Shown: one piece after another, positions 28,313-36,781 of the stretch | Layout of the letters: each line of letters starts with the position of its first letter | Numbering within the stretch: the first letter of the stretch is position 1 | Assembly: GCF_900631615.1 (NCBI RefSeq) | Contig: NZ_LR131273.1 | Span: 3,070,850-3,134,849 of the forward strand | Source: Tsukamurella paurometabola | Lineage (GTDB): Bacteria; Actinomycetota; Actinomycetes; Mycobacteriales; Mycobacteriaceae | DNA: 64,000 nt | Direction of reading: 5' to 3' | Made by a program: the position numbers and the translations under genes | The notes under the pieces: model-generated | Databases searched by the model: none | What the model saw: only the letters and a program-made list of their open reading frames with translations | Told to the model about the DNA's origin: nothing

Positions 28313-29127
28313 ACCTCTCCAGGAAGACGGTGCTGAGCCTCCGGTCGGTCGCACTGCTGTACCTGCTGGTGCTGCTCGTGCTGCCCATCGGCGTGATCCT
28401 GTACCGCTCGTTCGAGCGCGGCTTCGGCGAGTTCTGGGCCTGGATCACCACCCCGGCCGCGATTTCGGCGCTGCAGCTCTCGCTGCTCATCGTCGCGATC
28501 GTGGTGCCGCTCAACGTGATCTTCGGCGTGCTCGTGGCGCTGGCCCTCGCCCGCGGGAAGTTCCGCGGCAAGGCCGCACTCCAGGCGGCGGTCGACCTGC
28601 CCTTCGCCGTCTCGCCCGTCGTCGTGGGCGTCGCGCTGATCATGCTGTGGGGCGTCGGCGGCTGGTTCGGCGGCATCGAATCACTCGGCTTCCGGATCAT
28701 CTTCGGGCTGCCCGGCATGGTGCTCGCGACGACGTTCGTGACGCTGCCCTTCGTGGTGCGCGAGGTGGAGCCGGTGCTGCACGAGATCGGACAGGATCAG
28801 GAGCAGGCCGCCGCGACCCTCGGCGCCAGTGCCTGGCAGACGTTCTGGCGGATCACTCTGCCGGCGATCCGCTGGGGCCTGACCTACGGCGTGGTCCTGA
28901 CGATCGCCCGCGCACTGGGCGAGTACGGGGCCGTGCTCATGGTCTCGTCCAACTTCCCCGGCATCTCGCAGACGCTCACCCTGCTCGTGAGCTCGCGCAA
29001 CCACGACGACTACAACACCTTCGGGGCGTACGCCGCCGCGACACTGCTCATGCTGCTGGCGCTCGTCGCGCTAGTGGTGATGTCCCTGCTCGAAGCGACC
29101 CGCAGGAGGAACCGCGATGACGATTAA
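28309..29127 (+). CDS. cysW: Sulfate ABC transporter permease CysW
   Basis: 272 residues, six membrane helices, with the EAA-type loop [20 protein letters not shown] (about residues 164-183). The ATG at 28309 overlaps the cysT stop by 4 bases. It is the second half of the permease heterodimer. Confidence 0.94.
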   Translation: MNLSRKTVLSLRSVALLYLLVLLVLPIGVILYRSFERGFGEFWAWITTPAAISALQLSLLIVAIVVPLNVIFGVLVALALARGKFRGKAALQAAVDLPFAVSPVVVGVALIMLWGVGGWFGGIESLGFRIIFGLPGMVLATTFVTLPFVVREVEPVLHEIGQDQEQAAATLGASAWQTFWRITLPAIRWGLTYGVVLTIARALGEYGAVLMVSSNFPGISQTLTLLVSSRNHDDYNTFGAYAAATLLMLLALVALVVMSLLEATRRRNRDDD

Positions 29128-30115
29128 CGTGGTGGGAGCCAACAAGCGCTACGGCGATTTCGCGGCCCTCGACGACGTCTCCCTGGAGATCCCCGACGGG
29201 TCGTTGACCGCGCTCCTCGGGCCCTCCGGCTCCGGTAAGTCGACGCTGCTGCGCTCGATCGCCGGCCTCGACCGACTCGACTCCGGGCTCGTCGAGATCA
29301 ACGGCGTCGACGTCACGCACGCGACGCCGCAGCAGCGCGACATCGGTTTCGTCTTCCAGCACTACGCCGCGTTCAAGCACATGACCGTGCGCGAGAACGT
29401 CGCCTTCGGGCTCAAGATCCGCAAGCTGCCGGCGGCCAAGGTGAAGGCCAAGGTCGACGACCTGCTCGACGTCGTGGGGCTCACGGGGTTCCAGTCGCGA
29501 TACCCCGCGCAGCTGTCGGGCGGCCAGCGTCAGCGCATGGCGCTCGCCCGCGCTCTGGCGGTGGACCCGCAGGTGCTGCTGCTCGACGAGCCCTTCGGCG
29601 CGCTCGATGCGAAGGTGCGCGACGAGCTGCGGTCGTGGCTGCGTCGTCTGCACGACGAGGTGCACGTGACCACCGTGATCGTGACGCACGACCAGCAGGA
29701 GGCGCTCGACATCGCCGACCGGATCGCGGTGCTCAACAAGGGCCGGATCGAGCAGGTCGGGACTCCGGCGGACGTCTACGACCGGCCCGAGACCGAGTTC
29801 GTCATGTCCTTCCTCGGGTCGGTCGCGCGGCTGAACGGTGTGCTGGTGCGCCCGCACGACATCCGCGTGGGCCGCACCCCCGAGCTCGCGCGCGCCGGTG
29901 GCCTGACCTCCGAGGAGGCGGGCGTGCTGCGCGCCGAGGTCGAGCGCGTGGTCTACCTCGGCTTCGAGGTCCGGGTGGAGCTGAAGAACGCCGCGACGGG
30001 GGAGCGCTTCCACGCGCAGATCACCCGTGGCGACGCCACCGCGCTGGATCTGTCGGAGGGCGACGCGGTGTACGTGCGCGCCACCCACGTGCCGGAGATC
30101 GCCGCGTCGAAATAG
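29117..30115 (+). CDS. cysA: Sulfate ABC transporter ATPase CysA
   Basis: 332 residues. The nucleotide-binding domain shows [11 protein letters not shown] (Walker A, about residues 36-46), [15 protein letters not shown] (signature), [11 protein letters not shown] (Walker B) and [14 protein letters not shown]. The C-terminal 90 residues form a TOBE-like domain ([13 protein letters not shown]). It overlaps cysW by 11 bases. It drives sulfate and thiosulfate import. Confidence 0.95.
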   Translation: MTINVVGANKRYGDFAALDDVSLEIPDGSLTALLGPSGSGKSTLLRSIAGLDRLDSGLVEINGVDVTHATPQQRDIGFVFQHYAAFKHMTVRENVAFGLKIRKLPAAKVKAKVDDLLDVVGLTGFQSRYPAQLSGGQRQRMALARALAVDPQVLLLDEPFGALDAKVRDELRSWLRRLHDEVHVTTVIVTHDQQEALDIADRIAVLNKGRIEQVGTPADVYDRPETEFVMSFLGSVARLNGVLVRPHDIRVGRTPELARAGGLTSEEAGVLRAEVERVVYLGFEVRVELKNAATGERFHAQITRGDATALDLSEGDAVYVRATHVPEIAASK

Positions 30116-30143
30116 GGTTGTGCGCATCGGTAATGTTGCCGGT

Positions 30144-31388
30144 ATGACCGATTCGAGCGCGATCGACTTCCAGCGCGTCACCACCCGGGAGCAGCTCCTC
30201 GGCTTCCAGCAGTGCGCCTCCATCGGTTTCCAGAGCAGGCTGCCCGACGCCGATCAGTGGGTCGAAGCGGTGTCGTCGCAGCTCGATTCCCTCGACCACC
30301 GGATCGCGGTCGACGGCGCGCGGACCGTCGGGACCTTCCTCTCCTTCGACCAGGAGCTCACGGCCGTCGGCGGTGCGCGGGTCCCGGTCCGCGCCGTCTC
30401 GGCCGTGACCGTCCTGCCGACGCACCGCCGCCGCGGCATCCTCGGTACGCACATGCGCGAGTGCCTCGGGACCGCGCTCGCCGGCGGCGCGGCCGCGGCC
30501 ACCCTCATCGCCGCCGAGCACGCGATCTACGGCCGGTACGGCTTCGGGCAGAGCACCGAGTCCGTCGACCTCCGGATCGCGGTGGACCGCGGCCGGCTAC
30601 CGCAACCTCCCGTCGGCGAGGTGCGGTACGCGGGCGGCGAGGAGTACCTGGAGGCGTCGACCCGCATCCGCGAGCTGCTCGACTTCCCCGGGCGGGTGTC
30701 GAAGCTCGACATCAATCTGCGCCGCACGGCGGGCGTGCTGGCGGGCGGCGGGCCCGATGAGACCCTGCGGGTGGTGCTGCGCCGCGACGGCGAGGTCGCG
30801 GGCGTGCTCGCGTACACCGTCGCGCCGAAGTGGACCGACAGCCGCCCCGACTCCACGCTCAAGGTCACCGAGCTCCTCGGCGTCGACGCCGCCGCGGAGC
30901 GGGACCTGTGGTCGTTCGCCATGAGCATCGACTGGGTGCTGTGGGTCGAGGCGACACAGCGTCCCCTCGACGACATCGCCACGACCGTCCCCGTCGACCC
31001 GCGCACCGTGCAGCTGTCCAACCGCACCGATTTCCTGTGGATCCGGCCCTTCGACGTGCCCGCGCTGTTCTCGGCGAGGACGTACGCCGCGCCGGGCCGG
31101 CTCGTGCTGGAGGTGACCGATCCGGGGTTCGACGGTGCCGGTCCCGGCCCGGCGCACGGGCGGTTCCTGATCTCCACGGACGGGGGAGCCGGCACCTGTA
31201 CGCCGACCGACGAGCCCGCCGACCTCGCGCTCGACGTCACCGACCTCGGCAGGCTGTGGCTCTCCGACGAGCCGGTCGCGCGCCGCGTCGCCGTCGGGTC
31301 GATCCGGGAACTGTCCGACGGCGCCGCCGCCCGCGCCGACCTGATGCTGTTCAGCCCCCGTCGGGCCTGGGCCGTCGAGATGTTCTGA
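30144..31388 (+). CDS. Eis-like GNAT N-acetyltransferase
   Basis: 414 residues with Eis architecture: an N-terminal GNAT domain, a second degenerate GNAT domain and a C-terminal SCP2-like domain. The acetyl-CoA loop is THRRRGILGTHMRE (about residues 93-106). Tyr129 in HAIYGRYGFG corresponds to the general-acid tyrosine of mycobacterial Eis, and the chain ends in Phe (AVEMF), as Eis does, whose terminal carboxylate acts in catalysis. Eis enzymes acetylate aminoglycosides and protein lysines. The substrate here is not known. The start is set by homology at ATG 30144. Confidence 0.85.
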   Translation: MTDSSAIDFQRVTTREQLLGFQQCASIGFQSRLPDADQWVEAVSSQLDSLDHRIAVDGARTVGTFLSFDQELTAVGGARVPVRAVSAVTVLPTHRRRGILGTHMRECLGTALAGGAAAATLIAAEHAIYGRYGFGQSTESVDLRIAVDRGRLPQPPVGEVRYAGGEEYLEASTRIRELLDFPGRVSKLDINLRRTAGVLAGGGPDETLRVVLRRDGEVAGVLAYTVAPKWTDSRPDSTLKVTELLGVDAAAERDLWSFAMSIDWVLWVEATQRPLDDIATTVPVDPRTVQLSNRTDFLWIRPFDVPALFSARTYAAPGRLVLEVTDPGFDGAGPGPAHGRFLISTDGGAGTCTPTDEPADLALDVTDLGRLWLSDEPVARRVAVGSIRELSDGAAARADLMLFSPRRAWAVEMF

Positions 31389-31753
31389 TGCGCGACCACT
31401 CGGCCTCGCTCGCGTTCCTCCGGGTGGAGCGGGACATGCACGTCAGCGGGCTGAAATACGCGTTCACGTGGACAGGTCCGTACGCGCCGGTCCTTTCGTT
31501 CCCCGGTCGCGTGTACGCGGTCGGCATCCGGTTCGACGATGACGCGGACGAGGAGTTGGAGACCCACCTTCTTGCAGATCAGATCCAGGAAGCAGTGCTG
31601 GATTCGGCGCAGGTCGGGCCGTCGCGAACCTGGCCGCTCGCCGCTCGAGGAACGTCACCGTTGTGGGCGCGCGTTCGTGACGGGATCGCGGTATGGGAGA
31701 GCGCCGACCGTTCGGAGCGGTACCGGATCGGGGAACTCCCCGCGGGCAAGTAG
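31388..31753 (+). CDS. Conserved hypothetical protein, partner of the Eis-like gene
   Basis: 121 residues, soluble, no signal. Its ATG overlaps the Eis-like stop (TGATG), so the two are translated together. Seen in the sequence: a predicted alpha/beta protein with FLRVERDMHVSGLKYAFTW and acidic DDDADEELETH. The C-terminal half (WARVRDGIAVWESADRSERY) looks beta-rich. I do not recognise a family. The coupling hints at a joint function with the acetyltransferase. Confidence 0.6.
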   Translation: MRDHSASLAFLRVERDMHVSGLKYAFTWTGPYAPVLSFPGRVYAVGIRFDDDADEELETHLLADQIQEAVLDSAQVGPSRTWPLAARGTSPLWARVRDGIAVWESADRSERYRIGELPAGK

Positions 31754-31790
31754 CGGCATCGGCGGACTCTCCCTCACCAGGCTGAAGCGG

Positions 31791-31826
31791 CGCCGGCCGC
31801 ACCCCGAAACGCGGGTGCGGCCGGCG
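31791..31826. terminator. Strong bidirectional hairpin
   Basis: CGCCGGCCGCACCC and GGGTGCGGCCGGCG form a perfect 14-bp stem with an 8-base loop. It sits between the convergent Eis-partner gene (ends 31753) and cysN (ends 31841). Confidence 0.75.
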
Positions 31827-31840
31827 GACCGTCGAACTGC

Positions 31841-33118
31841 TCAGACCAGGTGGGCCAGGGCATCCCCGACCAGACCGGCGGCGAGGGTGTTGCCGCCCGC
31901 GGGGTCGATGAGCAGGAACGAGCCCATCTCCCGGTTCTTGTCGTAGTCGTCCGCGACGATCGGCTCGGCGGTCTGGATCGCGATCCGGCCGATCTGGTTC
32001 AGCTCGAGCGTCGTGCCCTCACCGACGGTGAGGTTCTGCTCGTCGAAGACGGCGTCCAGCCCGCCGACGATGGCCTGCGTGGTCTTGGTGCCGTGCTTGA
32101 GCAGCAGCCGCGCGCCGATGCGGAGCGGCTTCTCGGCCAGCCAGCACACCGTCGCCTCGAACTGCTGCCGCGGTTCGGGGGCGTCGGCGGCGGAGACGAT
32201 CACGTCGCCGCGCGAGACGTCCACGTCGTCGGCGAGGATCACCGTGACCGAGCGGCCGGTGTGCGCGGAGTCGAGCGGGCCGTCGGCGGTGTCGATGCGC
32301 TCGACGCGGCTCCGCGTCCCGGCGGGGAGCACGAGGACCTCGTCGCCCACGTCGACGGTGCCGGCGGCCACCTGACCGGCGTACCCGCGGTAGTCGGGGT
32401 ACTCGGGGGTGCGGGGCCGGATCACGTACTGCACCGGGAAGCGGAAACCGATGGGCTTGGTGTCCGGGTCGGTCGGGATGGACTCGAGGTGCTCGATGAG
32501 CGAAGGGCCGTCGTAGTACGGGGTGTTCTCCGACCGGGAAGCCACGTTGTCACCGTGCAGCGCCGAGACGGGGATCGCGTGGACGGCCTCGTCGGACCAC
32601 CCCAGCGAGCCGGTGAGCGCCCGGAACTCGGCCGAGATCTCCTGGAACACGGTCGCCGGATCCTCGACGAGGTCGATCTTGTTCACCGCGAGCACCAGGC
32701 GCGGCACGCCCAGCAGCGACAACACCGCGGCGTGCCGCCGGGTCTGCTCGATGACGCCCTTGCGCGCGTCGGTCAGCAGGATCACGACCTGGGCGGTGGA
32801 GGCGCCCGACACCGTGTTGCGGGTGTACTGAACGTGGCCGGGGGTGTCGGCGAGGATGAAGGACCGGTTGGGCGTCGCGAAGTAGCGGTAGGCCACGTCG
32901 ATGGTGATGCCCTGCTCGCGCTCGGCGCGCAGGCCGTCGACCAGCAGCGACAGGTCGGGAGTCTCGAGGCCCTTGTCGACCGACGCGCGGGTGACGGCGT
33001 CGATCTGATCGGCGAGCACCGACTTCGTGTCGTAGAGCAGGCGGCCGACGAGGGTGGACTTGCCGTCGTCCACGGAGCCGGCCGTGGCCAGGCGCAGCAG
33101 CGCGGGGGCGGTGCTCAT
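31841..33118 (-). CDS. cysN: Sulfate adenylyltransferase subunit 1 (GTPase)
   Basis: 425 residues. An EF-Tu-like GTPase that powers APS formation by CysD. Motifs are GSVDDGKSTLVGRL (P-loop, residue 14 on), REQGITIDVAYRYF, DTPGHVQYTRN and VNKIDLVED. The frame runs on upstream, but ATG 33118 overlaps the cysD stop and gives the family start. The protein ends after the beta-barrel domains: there is no fused APS kinase (CysC) as in M. tuberculosis CysNC, fitting a pathway that reduces APS directly. Confidence 0.95.
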   Translation of the reverse strand: MSTAPALLRLATAGSVDDGKSTLVGRLLYDTKSVLADQIDAVTRASVDKGLETPDLSLLVDGLRAEREQGITIDVAYRYFATPNRSFILADTPGHVQYTRNTVSGASTAQVVILLTDARKGVIEQTRRHAAVLSLLGVPRLVLAVNKIDLVEDPATVFQEISAEFRALTGSLGWSDEAVHAIPVSALHGDNVASRSENTPYYDGPSLIEHLESIPTDPDTKPIGFRFPVQYVIRPRTPEYPDYRGYAGQVAAGTVDVGDEVLVLPAGTRSRVERIDTADGPLDSAHTGRSVTVILADDVDVSRGDVIVSAADAPEPRQQFEATVCWLAEKPLRIGARLLLKHGTKTTQAIVGGLDAVFDEQNLTVGEGTTLELNQIGRIAIQTAEPIVADDYDKNREMGSFLLIDPAGGNTLAAGLVGDALAHLV

Positions 33119-34059
33119 CAGAAGTAGCCCTCCTTCTTGCGGTCCTCCATGGCGGCCTCCGAGACACGGTCGTCGCCACGGGTGGCGCCGCGCTCGGTGA
33201 GCCGCGACGCGGCGACCTCGGCCATGATCTGCTCGTTGGTGGCGGCCTCGGAGAGGATCGCGCCGGTGGTGGAGCCGTCGCCCACGGTGCGGTACCGCAC
33301 CGAGAGGGTCTGCACCTGTTCGCCCTCGCGCGGGCCTCCCCACACGCCGGCGGTCATCCACATGCCGTCGCGGTCGTAGACCTCGCGCTGGTGGGCGTAG
33401 TAGATCGAGGCCAGCTCGATGTCCTCGCGGGCGATGTAGCGCCAGATGTCGAGCTCGGTGAAGTTGCTGATGGGGAACACGCGCACGTGCTCGCCCGGCG
33501 CGTGCCGGCCGTTGTACAGGTTCCACAGCTCGGGACGCTGCCGCTTCGGGTCCCACTGGCCGAACGCGTTGCGCAGGGAGAAGATGCGCTCCTTGGCGCG
33601 GGCCCGCTCCTCGTCGCGGCGGCCGCCGCCGAAGACGGCGTCGAACCGGTTCTCGGAGATCGCATCCAGCAGCGGCACCGTCTGCAGCGGGTTGCGGATA
33701 CCGTCGGCCCGCTCCTCGAGCCGGCCGTCGGCGAGGTAGTCCTCGACCTTCGCCACGTGCAGCCGCAGGTTGTACTTCTCGACCATGCGGTCGCGGAAGT
33801 CCAGCACCTCGGGCAGGTTGTGGCCGGTGTCCACGTGCAGGAGCGCGAACGGCAGCGGCGCCGGCCAGAAGGCCTTGACCGCGAGGTGCAGCAGCACCGT
33901 CGAGTCCTTGCCGCCGGAGAACAGGATGACGGGCCGCTCGAACTCGCCGGCGACCTCGCGGAAGATGTGGATGGCCTCGGACTCCAGCGCGTCGAGCGTG
34001 CTGAACTCCGTGGGGTCGCCAGTGGACACGATCGGCTCCGTGGGCTCTGTGATGGTCAT
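33118..34059 (-). CDS. cysD: Sulfate adenylyltransferase subunit 2
   Basis: 313 residues, PAPS-reductase-like ATP pyrophosphatase fold. The PP-loop is ILFSGGKDSTVLLHL (about residues 45-59), followed by FALLHVDTGHNLPEVLDFRD and the GGGRRDEERARAKERIFSLR region. It makes APS from sulfate and ATP with CysN. ATG 34059 overlaps the cysH stop by 4 bases (ATGA); an upstream in-frame ATG at 34077 lacks support. Confidence 0.95.
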   Translation of the reverse strand: MTITEPTEPIVSTGDPTEFSTLDALESEAIHIFREVAGEFERPVILFSGGKDSTVLLHLAVKAFWPAPLPFALLHVDTGHNLPEVLDFRDRMVEKYNLRLHVAKVEDYLADGRLEERADGIRNPLQTVPLLDAISENRFDAVFGGGRRDEERARAKERIFSLRNAFGQWDPKRQRPELWNLYNGRHAPGEHVRVFPISNFTELDIWRYIAREDIELASIYYAHQREVYDRDGMWMTAGVWGGPREGEQVQTLSVRYRTVGDGSTTGAILSEAATNEQIMAEVAASRLTERGATRGDDRVSEAAMEDRKKEGYF

Positions 34060-34802
34060 GAGGCGTGCAGTCCGCATTCTGTCTTGGTCGAACCGGCCCA
34101 GCGGCCGCTTCGAGGATCGGAACCCGGGGCGGGCTTGTTGGTGCAGGGCTGGCAGCCGATCGACGGGTAGCCCTCGTCGACCAGCGGGTTGACCAGGATG
34201 CCGTTCTCCTCGATGAACCGCTGCATCTGCTCGTCGGACCAGTCGACGATGGGATTCACCTTGAGCAGCCCGAAGCCCTCATCGAACGAGATGAACGGGG
34301 CGTTCGCGCGAGTGGGCGACTCGACCCGGCGGATGCCGGTCACCCAGGCCCGGTAGCCCTTGAGGGTCTCGCGCAGCGGCACCACCTTGCGCAGGTTGCA
34401 GCACTGCGCGGCGTCGCGGGCGAACAGATCCTTGCCGAGGGCCGCGTCCTGCTCGCCGACGCTCTGCGCGGGCGTCACGTTGAGCAGTTCCACCTCGTAG
34501 ATCGACTCGACCGCGTCGCGCATGCCGATCGTCTCGGGGAAGTGGTAGCCGGTGTCGAGGAACAGCACCTTGGGCCGGTCCTGCACCTGCTTGGCGAGGT
34601 GCACCAGCACCCCGTCCTGCATGTTCGACGCGACCACGAAGTCCTCGCCGAAGGTGTCCAGCGTCCACCGCAGCAGGGTCAGCGCATCGGCGCCCTCCAG
34701 CTCCTTCGACGCACGGTCCGCGAGGGCACGGAGCTCGTCCGCGTCGCGTCCGGTCAGGGGGTTCGACGGTGACTCCGTCGCCGAGTCCGCTCGTGCCGTC
34801 AT
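34056..34802 (-). CDS. cysH: APS reductase (assimilatory, 4Fe-4S type)
   Basis: 248 residues. It reduces APS to sulfite with thioredoxin. The iron-sulfur ligands are Cys134-Cys135 (QCCNLRKV) and Cys217/Cys220 (CQPC). The catalytic Cys is 243 in TECGLH. The paired cysteines mark an APS rather than PAPS reductase. ATG 34802 overlaps the sirA stop by 4 bases. It lies in the operon sirA-cysH-cysD-cysN. Confidence 0.95.
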   Translation of the reverse strand: MTARADSATESPSNPLTGRDADELRALADRASKELEGADALTLLRWTLDTFGEDFVVASNMQDGVLVHLAKQVQDRPKVLFLDTGYHFPETIGMRDAVESIYEVELLNVTPAQSVGEQDAALGKDLFARDAAQCCNLRKVVPLRETLKGYRAWVTGIRRVESPTRANAPFISFDEGFGLLKVNPIVDWSDEQMQRFIEENGILVNPLVDEGYPSIGCQPCTNKPAPGSDPRSGRWAGSTKTECGLHAS

Positions 34803-36523
34803 CGCAGATCCTCCTCCGCGGCGCGGAGCGTCCACTGCGCGAAGCGTTCACCCTCTTCGCGCTGGGAGACGAAGTTCCGCACCACACGCTCGATGTAGTC
34901 CCCGAGCTCCGTCGACAGCACCTTGTGCTGGCGCAGCTTGCGGCCGAACCCGCTGTCGAGCCCGAGGCTTCCACCAAGGTGAACCTGGAATCCCTCGACT
35001 TGATTCCCCTCGTGGTCGTCGACGAGCTGACCCTTGAAGCCGATGTCGGCGATCTGCGACCGGCCGCACGAGTTGGGGCAGCCGTTGATGTTCACCGTGA
35101 TCGGCACGTCCAACTGCGCGTTGATGTCGGCGAGCCGCTGCTCCAGCTCCGGCACCAGCACCTGCGACCGCTTGCGGGTCTCGACGAACGAGAGCTTGCA
35201 GAACTCGATGCCGCTGCACGCGATGAGGTTGCGGCGCCAGCTCGACGGGCGGCCCTGGAGGCCGACCGGGGCCAGTTCGTCGATCAGCGAGTCGACCTGC
35301 TCGTCCGGGACGTCGAGGATGATGAGCTTCTGGTACGGCGTGAACGCGGCGCGGTCGGAGCCGACCCGGTCCATCGCGTCGGCCACCGCGCTCAGGACGG
35401 TGCCCGAGACGCGGCCGGCGATGGGCGAGAAGCCGACGGCGTTGAGGCCGTTGCGCAGCTTCTGCACGCCGATGTGGTCGATCGGACGCGCGGGCTGCTC
35501 GGGCGCGGGGCCGTCGATCAGCTTGCGGCCCAGGTATTCGTCCTCGAGCACCTGGCGGAACTTCTCGATGCCCCAGTCCTTGACCAGGAACTTCAGCCGC
35601 GCCTTCGAACGCAGCCGGCGGTAGCCGTAGTCGCGGAAGATCGCGACCACGCCCTCCCACACGTCGGGCACCTCATCGAGCGGGATCCACGCGCCCACCC
35701 GCTGCGCCAGCATCGGGTTGGTCGACAGTCCGCCCCCGACCCAGAGGTCGAGGCCGGGGCCGTGCTCGGGGTGCACGACGCCGACGAAGGCGACGTCGTT
35801 GATCTCGTGGACCACGTCCTGCTGGCCCGAGATGGCGGTCTTGAACTTGCGCGGCAGGTTCGAGTACTGCGGGTCGCCGATGTAGCGGCGCACGATCTCG
35901 TCGATCGCGGGCGACGGGTCCAGGACCTCGCCGAAGGACTCGCCGGCCAGCGGGGAACCGAGCACGACGCGGGGGCAGTCGCCGCAGGCCTCGGTGGTCT
36001 TGAGGCCCACCGCCTCGAGTCGCTTCCAGATCTCGGGGACGTTCTCGATCTCGATCCAGTGGAACTGCACGTTCTCGCGGTCCGAGATGTCGGCGGTGTC
36101 GCGGCCGAACTCGGTGGAGAGCTCGCCGAGCGTCCGCACCTGCGCCGCATCGAGCTTCCCCCCGTCGCAGCGCACGCGCATCATGAAGTACGGCGCTTCC
36201 AGCAGGTCGATGTTCTCGTCGCCGGTGTACGTGCCGTCGTAGCCCTGCTCGCGCTGCGTGTAGAGGCCCCACCAGCGCATCCGGCCGCGAAGGTCGGCCT
36301 TGTCGATCGAGTCGAAGCCCTGCTTCGAGTAGATGTTCTCGATCCGGGCGCGCACGTTGAGCGGGTTGTCGTCGCGCTTGGTCTGCTCGTTCGCATTGAG
36401 CGGCGTGCGGTACCCCAGCTTCCACTGGCCCTCCGACTTGCGCTTGGCCGGGCGCGTGCGCGCCGGCCGCGTCGGGGCGGCGTCAGCGGCGGAGGGGACA
36501 GGGGCGTCGGCGATCGACGTCAT
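34799..36523 (-). CDS. sirA: Ferredoxin-dependent sulfite reductase
   Basis: 574 residues, very close to M. tuberculosis NirA/SirA, which reduces sulfite to sulfide by six electrons. Siroheme/4Fe-4S ligands are in CSGIEFCKLSF and NGCPNSCGR. Tyr88 (WWGLYTQRE) and Cys180 (TEACGDCPR) match the pair that forms the Tyr-Cys crosslink in NirA. It is the first structural gene of the assimilation operon. CAGGAG precedes the ATG. An 80-base leader after a Cys-containing upstream peptide lies in front (36524-36603). Confidence 0.95.
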   Translation of the reverse strand: MTSIADAPVPSAADAAPTRPARTRPAKRKSEGQWKLGYRTPLNANEQTKRDDNPLNVRARIENIYSKQGFDSIDKADLRGRMRWWGLYTQREQGYDGTYTGDENIDLLEAPYFMMRVRCDGGKLDAAQVRTLGELSTEFGRDTADISDRENVQFHWIEIENVPEIWKRLEAVGLKTTEACGDCPRVVLGSPLAGESFGEVLDPSPAIDEIVRRYIGDPQYSNLPRKFKTAISGQQDVVHEINDVAFVGVVHPEHGPGLDLWVGGGLSTNPMLAQRVGAWIPLDEVPDVWEGVVAIFRDYGYRRLRSKARLKFLVKDWGIEKFRQVLEDEYLGRKLIDGPAPEQPARPIDHIGVQKLRNGLNAVGFSPIAGRVSGTVLSAVADAMDRVGSDRAAFTPYQKLIILDVPDEQVDSLIDELAPVGLQGRPSSWRRNLIACSGIEFCKLSFVETRKRSQVLVPELEQRLADINAQLDVPITVNINGCPNSCGRSQIADIGFKGQLVDDHEGNQVEGFQVHLGGSLGLDSGFGRKLRQHKVLSTELGDYIERVVRNFVSQREEGERFAQWTLRAAEEDLR

Positions 36524-36603
36524 GGAGACTCCTGGGATTCATGGGATGGCGCGCCGGGCTGGTGGCGCTTCCGGGGGCTCGACGCGGAAAGAGGCGTCGG
36601 GAA

Positions 36604-36693
36604 TCAGGCCCGACAGCCGCTGCTGCAGACCCGCAGGTAATCGATGTGCCGACGCGACGCCAGCAGCTCACCCTGTCCATCCATCGAGATCAT
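36604..36693 (-). CDS. Cysteine-containing leader peptide upstream of sirA
   Basis: A 29-residue peptide, ATG 36693 to TGA 36604, ending in ASRRHIDYLRVCSSGCRA. This is the pattern of actinobacterial leader peptides (RRHIDL-x-R ... C-x-x-x-C near the end) found upstream of sulfur genes. There, ribosome stalling at Cys codons when cysteine is scarce is thought to expose the downstream gene. A second ATG at 36684 gives 26 residues. No clear ribosome site precedes either, so it may be leaderless. The next gene, sirA, starts 80 bases later. Function is inferred from family pattern and position. Confidence 0.75.
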   Translation of the reverse strand: MISMDGQGELLASRRHIDYLRVCSSGCRA

Positions 36694-36730
36694 TGTGCCA
36701 CCGGATGGGCGGAGAAGTGGAATCGGGTTC

Positions 36731-36746
36731 CGCTCACCGGTGAGCG
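36731..36746. promoter_or_regulatory. 16-bp perfect palindrome between sirA leader and hemW
   Basis: CGCTCACCGGTGAGCG is a perfect palindrome in the divergent promoter region, 38 bases upstream of the leader peptide ATG and 36 bases upstream of hemW. It could be an operator for the sulfur operon, hemW or both. No regulator is encoded nearby. Confidence 0.5.
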
Positions 36747-36781
36747 AAATCCGGAGGTGGCGGACCTGACAGACTGGACGG

